Positions 7,734 through 13,681 of a stretch of DNA of 13,681 bases are shown piece after piece. The translations under genes and the position numbers were made by a program. The first letter of the stretch is position 1. Every line of letters begins with the position of its first letter. The DNA is from Hyphomicrobiaceae bacterium (GTDB lineage Bacteria > Pseudomonadota > Alphaproteobacteria > Rhizobiales > HXMU1428-3). The notes below the pieces were generated by a model. The model was given only the letters and a program-made list of their open reading frames with translations. It searched no databases and was not told the DNA's origin. The stretch covers positions 1 through 13,681 of the forward strand of contig JANQQH010000497.1 in the NCBI GenBank assembly GCA_028285025.1. The letters run 5' to 3'.

Positions 7734-8630
7734 ATGGAGAAGCTGGTGGTTTTAAATTTTAAAATGTGGGCTGGATTAATACAAAATTTCAACACTGTGA
7801 TTTTAAATCGTAGTCCTTCATTCTTGGCTTTGGCCGCGGCATTGGTTTTAGGGGCGCATGTTCATGGCGTTCAGGCAAGTGAGCTTCCTAAAGATAGCGT
7901 TGATTCCATTATGTGGGAAAATGTGGCCAAGCAATTTATTCTGAGTGATCAAGAAGGCAGCGATAAGATTGTGATGGACGATCGCGTTCAGGTGGTGGCT
8001 CCAAAGATTGCTGAAGATCAGATGAATATCCCTGTCCATGTTGATGCGCGCGGAATTGAAAATGTGCGCAAGATTGTTGTGATTGCTGACCTGAACCCAC
8101 TGCCAAAGGTTTTGACTTATCGCCCTGAGAAAGCTGCCCCGCGGTTGAGTTTTCGCATTAAAGTTGAACAAGGCACGCCAATCCGCGCTGCGGTGCTTGA
8201 TGGCAAAGGGGTCTGGCATATTGGGGCCACTTATGTTGATGCGGCCGGGGGCGGGTGTTCACAACCAGCTCTGGCGCACTCTCAAAATGATTGGGTTTCT
8301 ACGCTGGCGGAGGTGCGGGCGAAAATTTGGCGCTCTCCAGCAAAAGAGTTTTCTACTTTGCGGGTGACCATTAAACACCCGATGGATACAGGCTTGGCTG
8401 ACGGGATCCCGGCCTTTTATGTTGAAGATTTGGTGGTAAAAACGCCTTCTGGCCAGCGGTTGGGTCGACTTGAGATTCATGAACCGGTTTCTGAAAACCC
8501 CACATTGACATTGTTTCCTAAAATTAAGGGCAGTGTTGATCATGTGGTTTTAAGTGGGCGCGACAATGAAGGGAACTTAATTAAAGTTTCTGTGCCAGCG
8601 CCGGTTCAATCATCTCATTTGCAAAAATAA
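7734..8630 (+). CDS. SoxY-SoxZ-like fusion carrier, quinoprotein dehydrogenase-associated
   Basis: A periplasmic carrier of about 298 residues in which a SoxY-like domain (about 50-180) is joined to a SoxZ-like domain (about 193-296). In thiosulfate oxidation SoxY binds sulfur intermediates on a C-terminal GGCGG cysteine. Here the SoxY half ends in AGGGCSQP, with C175 (codon 8256-8258) at the domain junction. The SoxZ half has the typical IKHPMDTG and RDNEG motifs. A hydrophobic signal segment ends near VQA/SELP, so export is expected. No other sox gene is present; the neighbours are an MBL hydrolase (34-bp gap) and a PQQ dehydrogenase, which fits the family named quinoprotein dehydrogenase-associated SoxYZ-like carrier. 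Its substrate is unknown. The start is uncertain: ATG 7734 is used, but TTG 7728 (GGGG seven bases upstream), ATG 7764 and GTG 7797 are in frame, and the last gives the most compact signal peptide. Confidence 0.88.
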   Translation: MEKLVVLNFKMWAGLIQNFNTVILNRSPSFLALAAALVLGAHVHGVQASELPKDSVDSIMWENVAKQFILSDQEGSDKIVMDDRVQVVAPKIAEDQMNIPVHVDARGIENVRKIVVIADLNPLPKVLTYRPEKAAPRLSFRIKVEQGTPIRAAVLDGKGVWHIGATYVDAAGGGCSQPALAHSQNDWVSTLAEVRAKIWRSPAKEFSTLRVTIKHPMDTGLADGIPAFYVEDLVVKTPSGQRLGRLEIHEPVSENPTLTLFPKIKGSVDHVVLSGRDNEGNLIKVSVPAPVQSSHLQK

Positions 8631-8664
8631 TAAATCCTAAGCGGTTCGTACTAAGAGGATTTTT

Positions 8665-9624
8665 ATGGATAAAATTCGCCGTCATCTTCTTCTAGGGGCA
8701 GCAAGCTCCCTAGCAATGCCAATACTACCTGCTTATGCTGAGACTTTTCAGTATGATCTGAAAGCGGTACGTATTGCGCAAAATTCATATGTTGTTATTG
8801 GCAAGCGTGAATTTTTCACTAAGGAAAATGGCGGTGATATCGTCAATATTGCCTTTATTAGCACCAGTGAAGGGGTTGTTGTTATTGATACTGGCCCCTC
8901 CCAGCGTTATGGTGTTGCGCTAAAGAAATTGATTAAACAGACAACTGGTAAAGAGGTTGTGCGGGTTTATAATACCCATTTTCACCCCGATCATTGCCTT
9001 GGCAATCAGGTGTTTAAGACACAAGATATTGCTGCTTTGCCGAAAACGATTAGTGGCTTGAAAGTTTCTGGTGACGGTTTTTCAGATAATTTATATCGCT
9101 TGCTGGGTGATTGGATGCTGGGCACGGAGCTAACAATTCCAGGTATACCGATTACCTTTAGTTCAGAAAAATTTGGTGAGCATCGTTTTGAGCTGTTGCC
9201 TATGCAAGGCCATACTGATGCAGATCTGGCCATTTTAGATCATACTACAGGTGTGCTTTATGCTGGCGATTTGTGTTTTCTTGACCGGGCGGCAACCACG
9301 CCGCATGCAGATTTGCAAAAATGGTATGAGGCTTTAAAGTCTTTGCGCAAAACCCCTCATAAAGTGATTTTTCCTGGCCATGGTCCGGTTGATTCAACTG
9401 ATCGGTCCATTGACCAGACAGACCAGTATTTGCGCTGGCTTGAAGGGCAATTGGTAGCCAGTGTGAAGAATGGCAAAGATATGATTGAGGCCTCACAAAT
9501 GTCCGTTCCGCCAGAATTTAAATCAATTGATGTTATCAAGGATGAGATTGAGCGATCTGTCGCTCATTTATACCCTGGTTTGGAAGAAAAATTGCTTCCA
9601 TTTGTTGGTCAAGGCGATGGTTAA
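8665..9624 (+). CDS. Tat-exported metallo-beta-lactamase-fold hydrolase (SoxH-related, quinoprotein relay type)
   Basis: A 319-residue MBL-fold enzyme, predicted to be a periplasmic Zn hydrolase. The N-terminus IRRHLLLGAASSLAMP followed by AYA/E at about 25 is a twin-arginine signal, suggesting folding and metal loading in the cytoplasm before export. Metal ligands are complete: THFHPDH (H105, H107, D109, H110), H183 in QGHTD, D202 in AGD and H239 in PGHGP. This is the glyoxalase II/SoxH-like arrangement. It has a good Shine-Dalgarno (AAGAGG, 8653-8658). It starts 34 bp after the SoxYZ-like gene and is probably cotranscribed with it. MBL proteins of this kind occur beside PQQ dehydrogenases and are named quinoprotein relay system zinc metallohydrolases; the reaction is not established to my knowledge. 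By analogy with glyoxalase II, hydrolysis of a thioester or similar adduct on the carrier cysteine is possible. It is not a likely antibiotic beta-lactamase given the context. Confidence 0.9.
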   Translation: MDKIRRHLLLGAASSLAMPILPAYAETFQYDLKAVRIAQNSYVVIGKREFFTKENGGDIVNIAFISTSEGVVVIDTGPSQRYGVALKKLIKQTTGKEVVRVYNTHFHPDHCLGNQVFKTQDIAALPKTISGLKVSGDGFSDNLYRLLGDWMLGTELTIPGIPITFSSEKFGEHRFELLPMQGHTDADLAILDHTTGVLYAGDLCFLDRAATTPHADLQKWYEALKSLRKTPHKVIFPGHGPVDSTDRSIDQTDQYLRWLEGQLVASVKNGKDMIEASQMSVPPEFKSIDVIKDEIERSVAHLYPGLEEKLLPFVGQGDG

Positions 9625-9936
9625 GTTGTTGTAATATAAATATAAAACCTTCTTTCTCATAAAAATATCAAAAAAGGTGTACTTATTGACAATAAAAGCC
9701 TTGCTCAAGCTCGGCTAACGTCTAGACTTAAGTTATGTTTTTTTATTTCAAGATAGAGTGGATTGTTTTGGAAAAGGTGGTTCTAAAAAGTCCAATGAAA
9801 ATTTGTTTTTTTATCCCCTTTTACAAAAATCAATTTTGCGGATGGATGAAAAGATAATCGGCAGGCAAAACGATCTTAATGTTTTGAAGGTGAATGCATA
9901 GATTTATTAACAAGTCCTAGGGAAGGGAGCTCGAAT
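9625..9936. other. AT-rich leader of the PQQ dehydrogenase gene
   Basis: This 312-bp spacer contains no gene I can support. It has TTGACA at 9686-9691 without a good -10 at 17 nt, and a perfect 8-bp palindrome GTCTAGAC at 9720-9727. The strong Shine-Dalgarno GGAAGGGAG (9921-9929) sits seven bases before ATG 9937. The spacer's length suggests that the dehydrogenase has its own promoter, separate from the carrier-hydrolase pair. No convincing terminator is seen after the hydrolase gene. Confidence 0.45.
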
Positions 9937-11697
9937 ATGCGCTTTAGGAGAGCAATGATTGCGGCTGCAAGTTTGTTTGCAATCGCATCAGTTACGCAAG
10001 CAAGTGCTGCTGGTGTGTCCACAGACGATCTTGTAAATGATACAAAAACACCAGGAAACGTTTTAACCAATGGTCAAGATCTTCGTGGGCAGCGGTATAG
10101 CACGCTTGATAAGATTAACACATCAAATGTTGATGCTTTGGTGCCAGCATGGGTGTTTTCATATGGTGGTGAGAAACAACGCGGACAAGAAGCTCAGCCG
10201 ATTGTCTCTGACGGTGTAATTTATGTTACGGCCTCATATAGCCGCTTGTTTGCTATTGACGCCAAAACAGGTGTTGAGCTTTGGCAATATGAAGCCCGCC
10301 TACCAGAAGGTATTTTGCCTTGTTGTGACGTGATCAACCGCGGGGCAGCCATTTATGGTGATAAAGTTTATTTTGGTACGCTTGATGCCCAGATCGTCGC
10401 GTTAGACAAGAAAACAGGTAAAGTGGCTTGGCGTAAAAGAATTGGTGATTATAAGGCTGGTTTTTCTTACTCAGCGGCGCCATTGATTGTGCCTTCTAAG
10501 CATGGTGCTTTGATTGTCACTGGTAACTCTGGTGGTGAATTTGGTATTATTGGTGCAATTCAGGCACGTAAAGCTGAAAACGGTGAGCTTGTTTGGGAGC
10601 GCCCGACCATTGAAGGGCATGCTGGGACGTTGCTTGGTAAGAAGACCTCAATCACAGGTAAGAAAAATGAAACTTGGCCTGGTGATATGTGGAAATGGGG
10701 CGGTGGTGCTCCTTGGTTAGGTGGCACATATGATCCTGATACAAAGCTTCTATTCTTTGGTGTTGGGAACCCTGCGCCTTGGAACTCTCACTTGCGTCCT
10801 GGTGACAATAAGTGGTCTTGTTCTCGTCTAGCACTTGATCCTGATACTGGTGAGATTAAGTGGGGCTTCCAAACAACGCCCCACGATGGTTGGGACTATG
10901 ATGGTGTGAATGAAGTTGTTTCTTTTGATGCTGATGGTAAAAAACTTGTCGCCACAGCCGACCGGAATGGTTTCTTTTACGTTCTTGACCGGACAAATGG
11001 TAAATTTGTCAATGGTTTTCCTTTTGTGAAAAACATTACATGGGCTAAGGGCTTAGATAAAAATGGTCGCCCAATTTACAACAAAGATAATTATCCTGGC
11101 GATCCTAAGAAATCTGCTGATGGCAAAAAAGGTAAAGGGGTTTTTGTTGTCCCAAGCTTCCTTGGTGGTAAAAACCAGATGCCTATGGCTTACAGCCAAC
11201 AGACAGGTCTTTTCTATGTACCATCTAATGAATGGGGCATGGACCTTTGGAATGAGCCTGTATCTTACAAAAAAGGTGCAGCTTATCTAGGTGCTGGCTT
11301 TACCATTAAGCCATTGTTTAAAGACCATATTGGTAACCTTAGAGCTGTTGACCCACTCACAGGTAAAGTTGTTTGGGATGCTAAAAACAAAGCGCCTTTA
11401 TGGGGCGGTGTATTGGCGACAGCCGGTGGGCTTGTTTTTTATGGCACACCTGAAGGTACTTTTTATGCTCGTGACGCTAAAACAGGTAAAGAGCTTTGGA
11501 AGTTCCAGGTTGGCTCAGGTATCGTTGCCCCTCCTGCAACTTGGGAACAAGATGGTGAGCAAATCATCGGTGTTTCAGTTGGTTGGGGCGGTGCTGTTCC
11601 TTTGTGGGGCGGTGAAGTTGCTAAGTCTGTGAAGCACCTTAACCAAGGTGGATCTTTCTGGACCTTTAAGCTACCTAAGAAAATGGCTGCTAACTAG
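9937..11697 (+). CDS. PQQ-dependent alcohol dehydrogenase, ExaA/PedH-like, lanthanide-type
   Basis: A 586-residue periplasmic quinoprotein (type I, no fused cytochrome). A Sec signal (1-25, cleavage near SAA/G) precedes an eight-bladed propeller. Visible active-site features are the vicinal disulfide C129-C130 in LPCCDV, metal ligands E201 (GGEFG) and N278 (GNPAPWN), and catalytic D320 in HDGWDYDG. D322, two residues after the catalytic base, is the extra acidic ligand found in lanthanide-dependent enzymes (XoxF, PedH) where Ca-dependent MxaF has Ala. Overall wording, such as [12 protein letters not shown] and [10 protein letters not shown], is closer to the ExaA/PedH alcohol dehydrogenases than to XoxF, so a broad primary-alcohol or aldehyde substrate range is likely. 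Glycine codons are mostly GGT, unlike mrcA or prfB, suggesting high expression. A terminator follows. The electron-accepting cytochrome c and PQQ synthesis genes must lie elsewhere. Substrate and metal are inferred. Confidence 0.94.
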   Translation: MRFRRAMIAAASLFAIASVTQASAAGVSTDDLVNDTKTPGNVLTNGQDLRGQRYSTLDKINTSNVDALVPAWVFSYGGEKQRGQEAQPIVSDGVIYVTASYSRLFAIDAKTGVELWQYEARLPEGILPCCDVINRGAAIYGDKVYFGTLDAQIVALDKKTGKVAWRKRIGDYKAGFSYSAAPLIVPSKHGALIVTGNSGGEFGIIGAIQARKAENGELVWERPTIEGHAGTLLGKKTSITGKKNETWPGDMWKWGGGAPWLGGTYDPDTKLLFFGVGNPAPWNSHLRPGDNKWSCSRLALDPDTGEIKWGFQTTPHDGWDYDGVNEVVSFDADGKKLVATADRNGFFYVLDRTNGKFVNGFPFVKNITWAKGLDKNGRPIYNKDNYPGDPKKSADGKKGKGVFVVPSFLGGKNQMPMAYSQQTGLFYVPSNEWGMDLWNEPVSYKKGAAYLGAGFTIKPLFKDHIGNLRAVDPLTGKVVWDAKNKAPLWGGVLATAGGLVFYGTPEGTFYARDAKTGKELWKFQVGSGIVAPPATWEQDGEQIIGVSVGWGGAVPLWGGEVAKSVKHLNQGGSFWTFKLPKKMAAN

Positions 11698-11727
11698 GCT
11701 TAGGCTTTAATACAGCGTTAAATTTAT

Positions 11728-11768
11728 AATCCCGGACCCTTTTCTTTTGGGGCCCGGGATTTTTTATT
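11728..11768 (+). terminator. rho-independent terminator of the PQQ dehydrogenase gene
   Basis: AATCCCGGACCC (11728-11739) and GGGCCCGGGATT (11750-11761) form a 12-bp stem with one A/C mismatch and a 10-nt loop. A T-tract (11760-11765) follows. It begins 31 bp after the dehydrogenase stop codon and separates it from the response-regulator gene. Confidence 0.93.
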
Positions 11769-12034
11769 GTCTGCTTTGTTCTGTTAAAGATGCTTAGCAA
11801 CAAAGATCTGAAGCTGGTTGTATATTGTTAAAGCTCTTGCATCATTGTATAATAATCGTATAAATGATGTATTAGATGTTTTGTTTTATTGCTTAAGATG
11901 TTCGAATTATGAACGTTCCTTTTACGGAGTTCTTTTTTTTATGTCTTGAGTGGCTTTACAGACAATTATTTTAGGAGCATTTTTGGGTTCTTAATTTTTT
12001 TAAAGTCTAGAAACCTTTAAATTTAAGAAGATTT
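11769..12034. other. AT-rich upstream region of the response regulator
   Basis: Strongly AT-rich, with no coding sequence that I can support. It holds the interrupted palindrome at 11840-11869 and several TATAAT-like strings (for example TATAATAA around 11848), any of which could be a -10 box, so I do not choose one. The ribosome-binding site is a weak AAGAAG (12025-12030) four bases before ATG 12035. Confidence 0.4.
11840..11869. promoter_or_regulatory. interrupted palindrome CATCATT-N16-AATGATG
   Basis: Perfect 7-base arms (11840-11846 and 11863-11869). The inner TATA segments next to them are also symmetric apart from one unpaired G (11847). It lies about 165 bp upstream of the response-regulator start and about 75 bp past the terminator. 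A dimer-binding operator is possible, including autoregulation by the response regulator. Symmetry is the only evidence. Confidence 0.35.
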
Positions 12035-12718
12035 ATGAAGCGCATTTTAATCGTTGATGATCATCCCTTATTTCGTGAAGCTTTGCACAATGCAATTGAA
12101 AGTGTGATGCCACGTGTTGAAATTTTTGAGGCCGATAGTATTGATGAGGCGCTTCAAGTTTTAAAAACGGTTGGGCGCTTTAAATTGGCACTACTTGATC
12201 TTTTTATGCCAGATACCAATGGGTTTGATGGTTTGCTAAGTTTGCGTAAACAATTTCCCAAACTCCCGGTTATGATTGTCACGGGGCAAGAAGACCGCCG
12301 TTTAATCAAGGAAGCTGTTAATTATGGTGCCAGCGGTTTTATTGCTAAAACGGCTGATGGAGATGAAATTTCCCAAGCGATTTCAGAAGTTTTAGCTGGT
12401 AATGTTTATATTCCGCAAAATTATAATACCGATCAATTGGATGAAGTGAGCCGTGAACGTGAGGATTTGGCCCGCCGGTTGTTTTCCTTAACGCGCCAGC
12501 AATTAATTGTTTTGCGCATGTTGCGTGAGGGCAAATTGAACAAGCAAATTGCCTATGAACTGGGGGTCGGCGAGACAACAGTTAAGGCGCATGTGTCTGA
12601 AATTTTGCGTAAGATGAATGTTGTTAGCCGTACGCAAGCGGTGATTGAGGCCAGCAAAATTGATTTTGATACCATTCTTAGTCAGGCGACAGGGTCTTCC
12701 TCTTCTGATCCGATTTAG
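12035..12718 (+). CDS. NarL/FixJ-family response regulator (REC + LuxR HTH)
   Basis: A 227-residue cytoplasmic transcription factor. The receiver domain (about 2-120) has the acidic pair D8-D9, phosphoacceptor D55 in LLDLFMPD, switch T83 and K105. A LuxR-type helix-turn-helix follows (about 150-208), with LTRQQLIVLRML, NKQIAYELGVGETTVKAHV and the ILRKMNV ending typical of the family. All key residues are intact, so phosphorylation by a histidine kinase is expected; no kinase is in the window. It follows the PQQ dehydrogenase on the same strand but behind a strong terminator, so it has its own promoter. Regulators of this family (for example AgmR/PedR1 and ExaE) control PQQ alcohol dehydrogenases in pseudomonads, so control of the neighbouring cluster is plausible but unproven. 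The C-terminal Ser-rich tail carries no motif. It converges on the CorC-like gene with 22 bp between stops. Confidence 0.93.
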   Translation: MKRILIVDDHPLFREALHNAIESVMPRVEIFEADSIDEALQVLKTVGRFKLALLDLFMPDTNGFDGLLSLRKQFPKLPVMIVTGQEDRRLIKEAVNYGASGFIAKTADGDEISQAISEVLAGNVYIPQNYNTDQLDEVSREREDLARRLFSLTRQQLIVLRMLREGKLNKQIAYELGVGETTVKAHVSEILRKMNVVSRTQAVIEASKIDFDTILSQATGSSSSDPI

Positions 12719-12740
12719 GTTTGTCTTGGCTCCTCTTTTT

Positions 12741-13681
12741 TTAAATTTTGGGTGTACTGTTTGTGAGCGGACGGATCAGTAGGCTGGTGATTTTATTTTG
12801 CTGTTTCTTTAACACTTGGATGCGATACCCATAAAAGGTGAAGGTTTGGCCTGGTTCTGGTATGGTTTGCGCTTCATGAATAACAAGCCCGGCAATGGTA
12901 GTGGCTTCATCATCAGGTAAATCCCAATCCATAAGGCGATTAAGATCGCGTATGGGCACAAACCCATCTAAATTGACGGATCCATCGGCTTGCGGGCGCA
13001 CACCGGTGACTTCTACATCATGTTCGTCTGCAATCTCACCAACAATTTCTTCTAAAATATCTTCCAGCGTGACCAAGCCCATCACTTCACCATATTCATC
13101 AACGGTAAGGGCAAAATGCATCTTTTTGCGTAAAAAAGCATTGAGCTGATCTTGTAGAGATGTGTTTTCAGGGACAAACCAGGGTTTGGAAGCATAATCT
13201 TCGAGTTTGAGTTTGGAGATATCCCAATCATGACTGGCTAAAACTCGTAAAAGGTCTTTGGCGTGCAAGACACCGATAAAGTTATCGGGCTCATTTTGCC
13301 ACAGGGGCAGTCTGGTGAAGGGACTATCAAGCACTTGGCGTACCACTGTTTCTGGTGGGTCGTCAGCATTGAGTGCAGAAATTTTGGTGCGGTGAACCAT
13401 CACATCAGAAACAACCAGTTCATTTAAATCCAGCACGCCGCCCAGCATGTCTTTGTCTCTTTTGATCACGCCGCCTTCAACGTGATGCAAATCAATGGCG
13501 CCGCGCAGTTCATCATGGGCAGAAATGAGATCCGTCTGGTCAGCCATTTTGCGATCAAATAATTTAAACATTTGGCGGATGATCCAGTTTAGCGCCAAAG
13601 TGATCGGGGCCAGCACTAACATCACGGGGCGTAGCAAGGGGCCCAAAGTGAGCGCAGATTTGTCAGGATTGGCAATGGCGT
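12741..13681 (-). CDS. CNNM-CBS-CorC/HlyC family membrane protein (5' end outside the window)
   Basis: The C-terminal 312 residues of a hemolysin C/CorC-type protein. The visible part starts at the end of the CNNM (DUF21) membrane domain (SALTLGPLLRPVMLVLAPI and onward). A CBS pair follows, from about NELVVSDVMV to DLLRVLA and from WFVPENTS to VTLEDILEEIVGEI. A CorC_HlyC domain closes it (LDGFVPIRDLNRLMDW to IRPL). The TTG at 13646 could act as a start, but the frame stays open to the window edge and reads as family sequence, so the gene continues beyond 13681. The family is tied to Mg/Co efflux or cation-dependent membrane homeostasis; with a membrane domain it resembles YfjD/YtfL rather than the soluble CorC. 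TAA is at 12741-12743. Confidence 0.93.
   Translation of the reverse strand, partial: AIANPDKSALTLGPLLRPVMLVLAPITLALNWIIRQMFKLFDRKMADQTDLISAHDELRGAIDLHHVEGGVIKRDKDMLGGVLDLNELVVSDVMVHRTKISALNADDPPETVVRQVLDSPFTRLPLWQNEPDNFIGVLHAKDLLRVLASHDWDISKLKLEDYASKPWFVPENTSLQDQLNAFLRKKMHFALTVDEYGEVMGLVTLEDILEEIVGEIADEHDVEVTGVRPQADGSVNLDGFVPIRDLNRLMDWDLPDDEATTIAGLVIHEAQTIPEPGQTFTFYGYRIQVLKKQQNKITSLLIRPLTNSTPKI

Noticed and set aside
7734..9624. Thiosulfate-oxidising sox operon
   Set aside because: No soxA, soxX, soxB or soxCD; SoxY and SoxZ are fused, and the neighbour is a PQQ alcohol dehydrogenase.
9937..11697. Calcium methanol dehydrogenase large subunit (mxaF)
   Set aside because: It has Asp rather than Ala two residues after the catalytic Asp, no mxaI-like small subunit gene, and sequence patterns of ExaA/PedH.
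9720..12011. Shared GTCTAGA at 9720-9726 and 12005-12011 as a common regulator site
   Set aside because: A 7-mer is expected about this often by chance in a window of this size; the flanks do not match.
12735..12742. T-run after the response regulator as a terminator
   Set aside because: No hairpin precedes the seven or so T residues.
13644..13646. TTG 13646 as the start of the CorC-like gene
   Set aside because: The frame remains open with family-like membrane-domain sequence up to the window edge, and the complete family members have a preceding CNNM domain.

Overview
The window looks like chromosome of a Gram-negative alphaproteobacterium of moderate-to-low GC. The evidence is the gene order penicillin-binding protein 1A followed by prfB, an isoaspartyl-methyltransferase-like protein of the type found in alphaproteobacteria, and periplasmic proteins with Sec or Tat signals. 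I cannot name a genus. No phage genes, transposase genes or CRISPR arrays are visible.

Layout. 1-120: tRNA-Cys(GCA) on the minus strand. 331-1002: a methyltransferase of the protein-L-isoaspartate family. 1294-3954: bifunctional class A PBP (mrcA). 3955-4292: a spacer with a GC-rich 39-bp tandem repeat beside a foldable element. 4293-5424: release factor 2 (prfB), whose reading frame is interrupted by a clear +1 programmed frameshift site at 4351-4365, so the true gene starts 163 bases upstream of the first ATG of its long reading frame. 5552-7450 (minus): an ABC-F translation ATPase of the YheS type. 7734-11697 (plus): a periplasmic quinoprotein cluster made of a SoxY-SoxZ-like fusion carrier, a Tat-exported metallo-beta-lactamase-fold hydrolase and a PQQ-dependent alcohol dehydrogenase carrying the lanthanide-type extra Asp. 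12035-12718: a NarL/FixJ-type response regulator. 12741-13681 (minus): the C-terminal part of a CNNM/CBS/CorC-HlyC membrane protein that runs off the window.

The left half is housekeeping: cell-wall synthesis and translation termination or rescue. The right half is a metabolic module. The dehydrogenase would oxidise an alcohol (or aldehyde) in the periplasm. The carrier and hydrolase are the partners seen with such dehydrogenases in what family databases call a quinoprotein relay system, whose chemistry is not established as far as I know. A strong terminator closes the dehydrogenase transcript. The response regulator that follows could control the cluster, but that is inference from position. 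The dehydrogenase shows codon use typical of a highly expressed gene. Its cytochrome acceptor, PQQ biosynthesis genes and any histidine kinase are not in the window.
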